64,000 nt of DNA from Bin80 sp964291275. GTDB taxonomy: Bacteria; Bacteroidota; Rhodothermia; Rhodothermales; Bin80. The notes under the pieces are model-generated. The model saw nothing but the letters and a program-made list of their open reading frames with translations, had not been told where the DNA came from and did no database searches. The stretch covers positions 62,001 through 126,000 of the forward strand of contig OZ219799.1 of assembly GCA_964291275.2 (NCBI GenBank), read 5' to 3'. Within the stretch, counting starts at the first letter, position 1, and each line of letters begins with the position of its first letter. The translations under genes were made by a program, and so were the position numbers. Shown piece by piece: positions 8,953 through 17,873 of this stretch.

Positions 8953-11357
8953 GGTGCTCCGTCTATGCTTTGAATATATTCTTCAAGCCGCCCTACGAAG
9001 TTGATCTGTTCCTCAGGTGTTAGGAAAATCTCAAATCGTCCAATGGCACGCTCAACTCGCTTTAGGTTGATAAGATAATCGAAGATAGCATTGGTCACGT
9101 TCCGATTACTGAGTAGTGCATTTGTTTGTGCTTCAAGAAGACTGACGACCGTAACCAGTCCCTGCCCATAGGCTTCTGTGACCAAATCCAGCGATTGCTG
9201 CGCCGTTCGGGCGGCCGTTTCGCTCGCTTGAATAATCCCTAAACTAGCCCGAGCAAACTGGAGTTGGATGCGGACATTCTGTTCAATTCTTTGAACTGCC
9301 AATTCACGCTGAAACTCCACTTGGGCAAGAGTAGCAACGGTCTGATCCCGGCGCGCCGATCGATAACTCCCCTGAAAGAGAGGTAGACTAATAGACATTC
9401 CCGCAGACCAGGGAAAATCCGGGCTCTCGGTACCTGGAAGATTCAGCGGCAATGAAGCACCTGCCCCCTCCCGGAGTACATTAGTTGATATGTTCCCCCG
9501 AAGTCCCACAGTTGGTAGGTAGAATACTTGACGTGTTGCAGTCAGGAGTCTTTCTTGAGCCGAAATTACCGCGTTAAGGCTTTGAATCTCAGGTGAGAGG
9601 CGCAGTGCGGTCTCTACCAGAAAATCGCTTAAGTGCTCAAAGTGGTTGAGATTCGTCAAGTAACTGGTTGCAAGGGTTTCTTCCAGCAGTGCCCGTCCCT
9701 CCAAGTTGGCTTCTGGCGTCGCAAATTGCTCATCAAGAGGTTGGTTTAGGACTTGGTTAAGCGAAATTTCTGCGGCTGAGCGTACTGCGAACGCATCAAT
9801 CCGATCCCCTCTCCTTCTTGCCAGTTCGCTTTCGAGTCGAAGCCGTTCACCTGGGCCTGCCGCTCCGATTCGTTCCCTCTGCCAGGCCATACGCAGTGAG
9901 ACGAGTGTTAGGTCAAGGTTGTCTTGCTGAACCTGTTCCAGTGTCTTGCTCCGCAGAACATTGAGGTATGCTTCAGCGGCTTCAAGCCCTATATCCAGTT
10001 CAAGCATATTCCGGTTTTGCTGCCGAGATCTCTGGAGCGATTTCTGAACAGACAGGTTTGCGGTCGCTTCTGGAGAAAAGATCAGTTGTTGAAGAGAGAG
10101 TTCGCTGTCAATAGTGTGTTGAGTCTGTATCCCGAAAGAAGATTCTGCCAACTCTTTAGAGATCGTAGCTCCGGTAACGGAGGCTTGAAGGTTCGGAAGA
10201 AGTCTGGATCTGGCCAAGCGAACATCTTCGGCTCCCGATCGAACTTCCTGGTCTTCAATCATAAGTGCCAGATTGGCTTCAATTGCTTCTTCCATTGCAC
10301 TCTTGAGCGTCACACTGCGGGCAAAATCTTCGCGAATCTCAAAAAGCCGCTCGGCCTCAAGTGTCATTTCCAAGGGCAGGATTGTACCCGATTCACGCAC
10401 GGTACGCATGTTAAGTACCAATTCTCCGTCTGGCACCAAGGTGACCGGAAGCGTTTCTGCGGCATCGCCCATTAAAATTCTGTATGCATTCAGGGCAATT
10501 CGCCGGGCGAGCAGTGGCAGATCAAAAGATCCTAGTGAGGCCATGATGCCCTTCTGCACATCATCAACTGAGTAGGAAAAAGACGGTAAATGACGGGCGA
10601 CAATTCCTCTGGAAAGGGCTTCAAATTCACTCGAATCCATGCGATATAGCGGGGTAACGTAAACTGCTTCAATATCATCGGGAATCCGGTCAAGACCGCT
10701 TGCTGCAGTTGCTCCCACTGGCACGGGTTCAAGTGTTATCCCCAATTCTGCGGATGCACTCAGGAGTTGGTCAAGAAACGTCTCAAATGTAACTGCGGCG
10801 GTCTCGTCAACCAAGATAGCGACCCGGGAAAAACTGATCAATTCTTGAAATCTGGTTAGATCACGGACTACGGGTCCAGGCGGGGGATAGGCAATGTAGG
10901 TCAGGTTGGATATACCACTGGTACCATTGCTTTCTGGAAAGCCTTGCAGTTCCGCGTCGAAGACATTGGACGCGATAACGGGCTTAGACCATGGCGCCCC
11001 GCGGGCAGCGATTTCTGAGGACAGGAAGCCCTGCGTGATGATCATTGTAACTTCATCATCAGAGACCAATTGCTCAAGGAGCTGGGCAGCATCTGTACCT
11101 AGATCGTTTAGGGTAATTACTAGCTCCTCCGGAAATTGAACATCGAAATCGTCACGGGTTAGCGCGAGTAGCTCTTGGTGAACAAGGGGCCGAATCTCTG
11201 CAGCGAACAAGTTTGATGCATCAGTGACAAACGCAATGCGGGCGACAGGTACATCTCTCAACTGCTGGCCATAGAGGGTCTTTGTAGGTACTCCAAGCGA
11301 AAAGAATATGACTGCCAGTAGCGTCAGGATGCACAGGCGACTAAGGCCGTTTATCAT
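8949..11357 (-). CDS. TolC-type outer membrane channel fused to a periplasmic-binding-like domain
   Basis: An 802-residue exported protein with an N-terminal signal. Residues about 35-325 resemble ABC substrate-binding proteins of the PF04392/COG2984 type: alternating beta/alpha segments such as VARIAFVTD, VTMIITQGFLSSEIA, PVIASNVF and SRVAILVDE. Residues about 340-790 are a TolC/OEP domain with two helical repeats (LNQVLNQPLDEQ; RRDQTVATLAQVEFQRELAVQ). It is the first gene of the efflux operon and would form the outer-membrane duct. The extra domain could sense or present a substrate in the periplasm; that is inference. Both halves are full length and read without a break, so the fusion appears real. 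Confidence 0.88.
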   Translation of the reverse strand: MINGLSRLCILTLLAVIFFSLGVPTKTLYGQQLRDVPVARIAFVTDASNLFAAEIRPLVHQELLALTRDDFDVQFPEELVITLNDLGTDAAQLLEQLVSDDEVTMIITQGFLSSEIAARGAPWSKPVIASNVFDAELQGFPESNGTSGISNLTYIAYPPPGPVVRDLTRFQELISFSRVAILVDETAAVTFETFLDQLLSASAELGITLEPVPVGATAASGLDRIPDDIEAVYVTPLYRMDSSEFEALSRGIVARHLPSFSYSVDDVQKGIMASLGSFDLPLLARRIALNAYRILMGDAAETLPVTLVPDGELVLNMRTVRESGTILPLEMTLEAERLFEIREDFARSVTLKSAMEEAIEANLALMIEDQEVRSGAEDVRLARSRLLPNLQASVTGATISKELAESSFGIQTQHTIDSELSLQQLIFSPEATANLSVQKSLQRSRQQNRNMLELDIGLEAAEAYLNVLRSKTLEQVQQDNLDLTLVSLRMAWQRERIGAAGPGERLRLESELARRRGDRIDAFAVRSAAEISLNQVLNQPLDEQFATPEANLEGRALLEETLATSYLTNLNHFEHLSDFLVETALRLSPEIQSLNAVISAQERLLTATRQVFYLPTVGLRGNISTNVLREGAGASLPLNLPGTESPDFPWSAGMSISLPLFQGSYRSARRDQTVATLAQVEFQRELAVQRIEQNVRIQLQFARASLGIIQASETAARTAQQSLDLVTEAYGQGLVTVVSLLEAQTNALLSNRNVTNAIFDYLINLKRVERAIGRFEIFLTPEEQINFVGRLEEYIQSIDGAP

Positions 11358-11627
11358 GAGATTCCCCTAACAATAGCTCCACGGAATTTCAACCTGAAAG
11401 GGTATTTGCAGTTCCGACGAATCTATCTCCCGAAACGGGGATTCTGTTAGCGCAAGATATAAATCACTTGAAATGGATGCGGCAGGAGACAGCGCAACCT
11501 GAAAATTATGCTGATTATTACAGAACGGGGGAGGTATGGACTTGATTTTGGACGAGTGCGTCCGTATGCCTTTTGCCTGCCGGAAAGATTCCCGCGAGTT
11601 GCAGTGTCTGGCGACAGTTAAAAATTA

Positions 11628-13030
11628 GGGGCTTCAACTAATTTAGTGAAACCCTTGTTTTTGAGACAGCATCTGGATATAGATCCAGTCCACCGAGATA
11701 GAAGTAAATTGCATTTGCTAACCGCTTGGTATTTCGAAATCCGCGGCAACGGACTTTGATCGTTTTGATTCGACTGTTGATGCTTTCTGCTGGCCCATTG
11801 CTGGCTTTGAGAATGGTCGCATTGAGAATTCCCCAAAGGTGTTTTCTGACCGTCTTGGCAACTTTAACCATGTCTTCAAGCCGGCAACGTGAGGCCCAGG
11901 ACAACCATTTTTCCCAAGCTTTGCGTGCCCAGGTTCGGCTCTTATAGTGCCACAATTTCTGGGACAATTCTTTGATGGCCCAGGCACGGGCCGTTTTCAA
12001 CGAACTATCCTTTAACGCCTTGAATCGCTTCTTTTGGCGGACCGACATATTCTGTTTGTTGGTCAGCCAGTCATACTTGGTCCCGGTGAGATCATCAATG
12101 CCCGCTTTCCGCAATTCTCGGTTCTCCTGCCGACGGACTTTATCCACCGCCCCTCCAATCTTTTTCGCCACATGAAAACGATCAAATGCAATCTTGGATG
12201 CCGCATCTGGAACATGTTTTTTCGTGGACTTGATATAGGCAGGCCACATATCCATGCTCACACTTTCAATCGCTTCCAGTTGCTCAGTAGAACAGCCTTC
12301 ATAATAAGCATCCAGACTCGCATGGGTGCGCTTTTCCTTGACAAACAGCACCGTACCCGTTTGAGAATCTGAGACCACGGTGATATACTTATGGCCTTTT
12401 TTATACGAGGTCTCATCCACACACACATGGGCAACCGGTTGCGCCTTTCTGCGATCAAGCCCCCGTTCCACTGCGCGGTCCATAATCCCTGCAACCGCAG
12501 GCCAACTCATCTGCAGGAGCCGACACACTGACGAGATCGTTGACTCCCGAAGCAGATCAATGACCAGCGCCTCAAATTCATAGGTCATGCGTACACTCCG
12601 ATCCGCCCAAGGGGGCGAAATCGTCACCACTCCGTGTTCTGCACACTTTACACGAGGTAACTGCGTCGTTACGATTGTACGATATTTTCCGGTATCCAGA
12701 TGACGCCAACTCCGAGTCCGACGATCATACACCGGACTCGCTTGATCACATTTTGGACACCGAAGCTTGGATTCATCCGTACAGATCACATGGATATGGG
12801 CCTCCTCGGCATCATGATCCGCTGTTACCTCCGAAATTGACCAAGGTGACGAAATGCCATAAACCTTGTTTATTCCTCGTAATCTTCACCCCCATTACGA
12901 TTCGTGATTGTCGAAAAAATGAAAGATAAAACCTTTGAGTAGAATGACGCATGACGCGATAAATCGTCTGAAACCTTAGCCCAGAATTGGATAAGATCAG
13001 GACTAATTCACTATATTTATTGAAGTCCCA
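11628..13030 (-). mobile_element. Complete ISL3-family insertion sequence
   Basis: The termini are imperfect inverted repeats of about 25 bases, GGG-R-CTTCAA...TAGTGAA, at 11628 onward and ending at 13030. The 8-base sequence AAAAATTA flanks both ends exactly (11620-11627 and 13031-13038), and ISL3 elements are known to make 8-base duplications. It carries one transposase gene on the minus strand. The insertion lies between the first and second repeat units of the IS21 left end, so it came after the IS21 insertion. Confidence 0.93.
11638..12789 (-). CDS. ISL3-family transposase
   Basis: A 383-residue DDE transposase with an N-terminal zinc-ribbon (LRCPKCDQ) and a helix-turn-helix region. The catalytic acids fit CVDETSYKKGHKYI (first Asp), VSMDMWPAYIK (second Asp) and PAESINSRIKTIK (Glu). 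The start at 12789 is a GTG. Homology with the relic at 3812 and an open frame continue upstream to about 12851 (SPWSISEV), but that stretch has no ATG, GTG or TTG that fits. The true start is therefore uncertain and could be a rare codon such as ATA. Apart from that the protein looks intact and possibly active. Confidence 0.9.
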   Translation of the reverse strand: MICTDESKLRCPKCDQASPVYDRRTRSWRHLDTGKYRTIVTTQLPRVKCAEHGVVTISPPWADRSVRMTYEFEALVIDLLRESTISSVCRLLQMSWPAVAGIMDRAVERGLDRRKAQPVAHVCVDETSYKKGHKYITVVSDSQTGTVLFVKEKRTHASLDAYYEGCSTEQLEAIESVSMDMWPAYIKSTKKHVPDAASKIAFDRFHVAKKIGGAVDKVRRQENRELRKAGIDDLTGTKYDWLTNKQNMSVRQKKRFKALKDSSLKTARAWAIKELSQKLWHYKSRTWARKAWEKWLSWASRCRLEDMVKVAKTVRKHLWGILNATILKASNGPAESINSRIKTIKVRCRGFRNTKRLANAIYFYLGGLDLYPDAVSKTRVSLN

Positions 13031-13113
13031 AAAATTAAAGTCGGCGACAGTTAAAAAATACAGTTGATTTGCGATGAGATTTTCGAGTTAATCTTAGGGA
13101 GAACCCGAGCGAA

Positions 13114-13133
13114 TAAGTGAGATTTCTCACTTA
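13114..13133. promoter_or_regulatory. Perfect palindrome upstream of istA
   Basis: Nine-base arms, TAAGTGAGA and TCTCACTTA, are separated by two bases. The palindrome lies 13 bp before the likely istA ATG at 13147 and overlaps an alternative GTG at 13117. It could be an operator, or a hairpin that limits read-through translation of the transposase. The function is inferred from position only. Confidence 0.4.
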
Positions 13134-13146
13134 CTTCACTCGTGCA

Positions 13147-14634
13147 ATGATTACGGATTCGCAGGTGAAATTATTATTTAAACTTGTCAGGCGAAAGAGA
13201 ATGACGATCAAAACGGCCGCAGCTAAGGCGGCAATGAGTGCGTCAAGTGCTCACAAGTATCTTCGTTCGGGTAAATTTCCGAGCGAGCTGAGGGAACCCC
13301 ATAAGCCGCGTACCCATCGTACGCATGCGGATGCATTTGCGGGGGTGTGGGCGGAGTGTCTGCGTTATCTGGCGGGGAACCCTGGTCTGGAGGTGAAGGC
13401 GTTATTTGCGCATTTGCAGGGGAAGTATCCCGGTCAATTCAAGTCGGGGCAGTTACGGACCCTGCAACGGCGGGTCAAGCAATGGCGGGGCCATCAGTCG
13501 AAGGAGATTTATTTTGAGCAGGTCTACCGGCCGGGAGATCGATCCCAGTCCGACTTCACCTGCATGAATCATCTGGGGGTTACACTTCGGGGCGAGCCTT
13601 TTCCGCATGTGCTGTATCATTTTGTGCTGCCGTATTCCAATTGGGAGTCGGTGATGATCTGTAAATCGGAGAGTTTTAACGCGTTGAGTGCGGGATTGCA
13701 AAGGGCGTTATTTGAGCTCGGAGGCGTCCCCTGTTTACATCAGACGGACTCCATGAGTTGAGCGGTCCGGAACCATCGTGGGCGCGATCGGGGCAGTTTT
13801 ACCGAGCGCTATCAGGCCCTGATGGATCATTTCGGCATGGACGCCCGCCGCACCCAGCCCCGGCGTCCGCATGAGAATGGGAAGATTGAGCAGCGCCACC
13901 ATCGACTCAAGCGTGCACTTGGGAACCAGTTAATTTTGCGTGGCAGTCGTGACTTTGACGGTCGGGAAGACTACGCGCGTTTTTTGGACAAATTGATTGC
14001 CCAGTTGAACACTCCTCGGCAATCCAAGCTTAACGAAGAGCGCGCCGTGTTGGGCCCATTGCCCGCAGCGCGTCTGGACGGCTACCAGCGGATTCAAGTG
14101 CGCGTCTCCCGCGGCAGTACGATCCTGGTTCAAAAGAATCATTATTCGGTCCCCAGTTCCCTGATTGGCCTGCGTGTGGAGGTACGCGTGTACGCACAAC
14201 GGATTGAAGTCTGGCATGCACAAGCGTGTCAGGATCAGATGCCGCGTCTCCACGGAGATGGGAAACATCGGATCCAATACCGTCATGTGATCGGGAATCT
14301 GGTGCGCAAACCGGGGGCCTTTGCCCATTATCGCCATCGCGCCGATCTTTTTCCCACCCATACGTTCCGAATGGCCTATGATGCGCTCAAACGCACGCAT
14401 ACGAGCGTGATTGCGGCCGATAAGGTGTATTTGAAGATTTTGTATCTGGCGGCAAAGGTATGTGAATCAGGGGTTGAGGCGGCATTGGAGCGACTGCTTG
14501 CGAACCATGCACCGATGAGCGGGGAGGCCGTCCAGGGCTTGCTGGATGCCTCGGGGGTGCCTGCGTCCAGCGTGGATCTGTGGGTCTACGACGCCCTTTT
14601 GATGCCACAACCAGCTACGGGGGACTTGCGATGA
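13147..14634 (+). pseudogene. istA: IS21 transposase IstA with internal stop codon
   Basis: The frame from 13147 encodes a typical IstA: an N-terminal helix-turn-helix, then an rve integrase core with SQSDFTCM (first Asp), HQTDSM (second Asp) and RRPHENGKIEQRHH (Glu). A TGA at 13759-13761 interrupts the frame straight after the second Asp motif, and the same frame resumes without any shift. It is therefore a single nonsense change. A GTG at 13117 is a possible earlier start but lies in a palindrome. Without readthrough the element cannot make full-length IstA. The stop of istA overlaps the istB start as ATGA. Confidence 0.88.
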
Positions 14635-15428
14635 GGACGATGACGACGAAAGCGTTGACCCGTGAATTGCAGAGCGGCCTCAAAGCACTGCGTATGCCCG
14701 GGATTCGGACTGCATTCCAGGATGCGGTAGATTTGGCCCGGCGGGAGTCCCTGAGCTTTGAGCATTTTTTGCTCACCCTGGTGGAACAGGAGCAGCAATC
14801 ACGCACACGCAATCGCATCCAGCGTGCGCTGCGGGCCTCAGGCCTGCCCTTGGCTAAAACCCTGGACACCTTTGATCGGACGCGACTGCCCTTGAAGATT
14901 GACCACCAGTTGCGCACATTGCTGGAAGGGGGCTTTCTGGACCGCAAGGAAAATGTGTTGGCCGTTGGACCAACCGGGAGTGGAAAGACGCATCTTCTGT
15001 GTGCACTGGGGCGGGAGCTGATCTTTCAAGGGCGCCGCGTGATCTTTTACAGTTCCAGTGCACTGGTTGAAGAATTGATCCGTGCAAAGCAAGATCAAGG
15101 TTTCCCCAAATTCATCAGACAACTCCTGCGGTATGAGGCACTGATTGTGGACGGTCTCGGCTATGTGCAACACAGTCGCGAGGAGATTGAAGCCCTCTTC
15201 CATTTGCTGGCAGAACGCTACGAACGCGGAAGTGTCTTGATCTCAAGCCACTTGCCATTTTCCCAATGGGGAAAGATCTTTCACGATCCGATGACCGCAA
15301 CCGCAGCGGTAGACCGACTGGTGCATCACTGCGTCGTTCTGGAACTGAATCTCCCCAGTTACCGGCTTGAAATCGCCCAGCGCCGTAAGACGGTTGGGCA
15401 GCAAACCCCAGAAATCACGCCTTCCTGA
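14631..15428 (+). CDS. istB: IS21 helper ATPase IstB
   Basis: A 265-residue AAA+ ATPase related to DnaC that helps IstA choose and load target DNA. The ATG at 14631 overlaps the istA stop, as usual in IS21, so it is preferred to the upstream in-frame ATG at 14580. Walker A is GPTGSGKT. The Walker B segment reads LIVDGLGYV, where most IstB proteins have an acidic residue after the Asp; here it is Gly, which may weaken ATP hydrolysis. Otherwise the protein is of normal length. Its partner IstA is broken. Confidence 0.92.
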   Translation: MRTMTTKALTRELQSGLKALRMPGIRTAFQDAVDLARRESLSFEHFLLTLVEQEQQSRTRNRIQRALRASGLPLAKTLDTFDRTRLPLKIDHQLRTLLEGGFLDRKENVLAVGPTGSGKTHLLCALGRELIFQGRRVIFYSSSALVEELIRAKQDQGFPKFIRQLLRYEALIVDGLGYVQHSREEIEALFHLLAERYERGSVLISSHLPFSQWGKIFHDPMTATAAVDRLVHHCVVLELNLPSYRLEIAQRRKTVGQQTPEITPS

Positions 15429-15797
15429 AACGATATTCCCGAAAATAAATGCAATTGCAGTCAATCCCTGGAATCTATGTCGCGCAAATCAGCCTGCTGT
15501 TTGTCTATGTCCGGCAGGCTGCCAGACAGATAGACATGGGCAAAAATCGTGGAGGTTCAGTACCTGCATTTCGGCTTCGCAGCTCGCTGCTCAGCCTCAA
15601 TGCAGGCGAACTTTCCATAGTGAAACTTTTAACTCCTGCGACTGTATTTTTTAACTGTCGTTGGCTCCATTTTCTAACTGTCGTTGGACATGCAGTTAAG
15701 TACATGATTCCCAACACTCGCGTATGGTAATAACGCAGTAATCAAGGGAGCATCCATTGTGAGCACTGGGCGCAGTACGGGATTGTGAGATCGAGTA

Positions 15798-17066
15798 CTA
15801 ACCGTACAGCAGACCAAGGAAGACTAGGAACCCAACGAATAGTCCTATTCCACCGGACAGCGTCAGTCGCTTTGAGCGCAACGTCCACAGTAGCGGCAGT
15901 GTCAATGCGACAGAGGCCAGGATGGAAGTATTGGCGGGCCCCGATGCAACGTCCGGGAGGGGGGTAATGAAGCCGCAAATGGCCATAATCAAGAACACGT
16001 CGAATATGTTCGAATGAAAAATATGACCGACTAGGAGCTCATGCCGACCGCGCCGGACAACATTCAGAGCTACAACAATGTCAGGAAGGGACGTACCAAT
16101 TGCCAGTGCACTGGCAGCGAGAATCCCTGAAGCAATCCCCAAGTCCCCGGCAAGTGCTTGAAGTGCATGTACTACGATTACCCCGCTGAAATAAAGGACT
16201 ACGATGCTGAGGCCCAAAAGAATAACTCCAATCCATGATGGCACTGAGACGATCCTTGCTGCTGGACTATTTGAAGACACTGATCCGGATTGGAGCCATG
16301 GAGCGTAACTCCAGACCTGAAGGATAAACAGCAGCACCAGCCCGCCGATGAAGCAGAAGCGAGCAATATCTCCTGTGTCTCTTGACATCTCTTGCAGCGT
16401 CGGCCACAGGGGAGAAATAAAAATCAAGAACAATACCACGGCGGAAAGACCAATTTTCAGCCATGCTTCTCTGCGCCGACTGCGCGAAGAAGCGGTTTGT
16501 TCGTTACTCTGCTGCATGATGGATTCCGCACTACTAATACGCTGGCGGCGGCTGCGGCGGAGCTCCATAAATATGAAGGCTGCATAACAACCGAAAAACA
16601 GCAAAGCATCCGTACGGCTGAAGACATTATCCAGACAGACTAACCAAGTTAAAAGCACAGATGCAGCGGCAAAACAAACAGGGCCAGCATTTTTTTTGCC
16701 GAAAGTCAGATGGCCTTGAGACAGTGCATGAGTTTTGGTGAACACATAAAACCGATCGTTCCCCGTCTGGACAAAAAAATAGAGTGCCAGTACGCCCAGC
16801 CCAAAACCTGCTCCTATGTTGGCAACTATCGTTCCGAAGACTGTCGGGGTTACCAGGGTCGGGTTACCCGAGTCTACAGCAGCAATTGAGGTGAACAACT
16901 CCGGCAGAGAGGTCCCGATCCCAATCAGAAAACTGCCAATGAAGTAATCATTCAGCCGGGCTTTATTTCCAAGCCCGCTGGCTATATCTACCAGTGAGTC
17001 ACTCGACCGTAAAATGGCATAGATCGATATGATCAGCAATAAAATATCTGCTACCACGGGACTCAT
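15798..17066 (-). CDS. Sodium/calcium exchanger family membrane protein
   Basis: A 422-residue CaCA-superfamily antiporter with about ten hydrophobic helices in two halves. The signature alpha repeats are visible: GIGTSLPELFTSIAA near the N-terminus and AIGTSLPDIVVALNVV in the second half, the latter followed by GHIFHSNIFDVF. Such proteins export Ca2+ in exchange for Na+ or H+ across the inner membrane. The central hydrophilic loop (RRSRRQR and neighbours) is basic. It is the last gene of the sdh strand, 46 bp after sdhB, and may be co-transcribed with it. Ion specificity cannot be told. Confidence 0.85.
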   Translation of the reverse strand: MSPVVADILLLIISIYAILRSSDSLVDIASGLGNKARLNDYFIGSFLIGIGTSLPELFTSIAAVDSGNPTLVTPTVFGTIVANIGAGFGLGVLALYFFVQTGNDRFYVFTKTHALSQGHLTFGKKNAGPVCFAAASVLLTWLVCLDNVFSRTDALLFFGCYAAFIFMELRRSRRQRISSAESIMQQSNEQTASSRSRRREAWLKIGLSAVVLFLIFISPLWPTLQEMSRDTGDIARFCFIGGLVLLFILQVWSYAPWLQSGSVSSNSPAARIVSVPSWIGVILLGLSIVVLYFSGVIVVHALQALAGDLGIASGILAASALAIGTSLPDIVVALNVVRRGRHELLVGHIFHSNIFDVFLIMAICGFITPLPDVASGPANTSILASVALTLPLLWTLRSKRLTLSGGIGLFVGFLVFLGLLYG

Positions 17067-17112
17067 CCTATGGCACTGGTAAAAGGATTGTCAGGGAAAA
17101 GGGGGAAGGAGT

Positions 17113-17868
17113 CTATTTTGAAAAAACTCCCTTCATATAAGCCCGCCTCATACTGGCAATCCCAGCCACAGAAATTCCTTTTGGGCACACCGCCTCGCAT
17201 TCGGCATAGTTGGAGCAGTCTCCGAACCCCTCTGCTTCCATCTGGTCCACCATGGCTACAACGCGCCGTGAAGCTTCCACCTGCCCCTGAGGAAGTAGCG
17301 CCAGATGCGCAATTTTTGCTGCTGTAAAGAGAGAGGCACTGCCATTAGGGCATGCTGCCACACACGCGCCACAACCAATACATGCCGCAAAATCCATGGC
17401 TTCCTCCGCAGCATCCTTTGAGATCGGAATGGCGTTGGCATCAGGTGCGGATCCGGTTTTTACAGAAACGTATCCATGTGCAGTGATGATACGGTCGAAT
17501 GCACTCCGATCAACAACAAGGTCTCGAATGATTGGAAATGCCCGCGCACGGAACGGCTCCACCGTAATCGTATCACCGTCCTTGAAACTCCGCATATGCA
17601 ACTGGCAAACTGCTGTAAGCTGTTGTGGTCCGTGTGCAATGCCTGCGACCATTACCCCACACGATCCGCAGATACCTTCACGACAATCGCTGTCGAACTC
17701 TACGGGATCGCCCCCGCTGGCAATAAGCTGCTCATTGAGGACATCAAGGAGCTCTAGGAAGGACATGTGCTCGCTCGCATTACTGACTGTATAGTCAACG
17801 AGCTTACCTGGGACTTCGGGGCCTTTTTGCCTCCAGATACGCAGGTTTATGGTCATATTTTTTGCCAT
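17113..17868 (-). CDS. sdhB: Succinate dehydrogenase/fumarate reductase iron-sulfur subunit
   Basis: A 251-residue electron-transfer subunit. The [2Fe-2S] ligands lie in CREGICGSCG with a further Cys downstream (AVCQLH). The C-terminal ferredoxin domain has CIGCGACVAACPNG for the [4Fe-4S] cluster, and CSNYAECEAVCPKG completes the [3Fe-4S]/[4Fe-4S] set. It passes electrons from the FAD of SdhA to quinone at SdhC. It follows sdhA by 5 bp. Confidence 0.96.
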   Translation of the reverse strand: MAKNMTINLRIWRQKGPEVPGKLVDYTVSNASEHMSFLELLDVLNEQLIASGGDPVEFDSDCREGICGSCGVMVAGIAHGPQQLTAVCQLHMRSFKDGDTITVEPFRARAFPIIRDLVVDRSAFDRIITAHGYVSVKTGSAPDANAIPISKDAAEEAMDFAACIGCGACVAACPNGSASLFTAAKIAHLALLPQGQVEASRRVVAMVDQMEAEGFGDCSNYAECEAVCPKGISVAGIASMRRAYMKGVFSK

Positions 17869-17873
17869 AGAAC

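Larger units (their letters stand above)
11605..15690 (+). mobile_element. IS21-family element, interrupted by ISL3
   Basis: The ends are inverted copies of a two-unit repeat array. Each unit contains CGACAGTTA; the left end begins TGTCTGGCGACAGTTA and the right end, read inward, TGTCCAACGACAGTTA. The 5-base sequence TGCAG directly flanks both ends (11600-11604 and 15691-15695), a plausible target duplication. Without the nested ISL3 (11628-13030) and its 8-base duplication the element is about 2.7 kb, close to the family norm. It carries istA (broken) and istB. It lies between the efflux operon and the cation exchanger gene. Confidence 0.88.
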
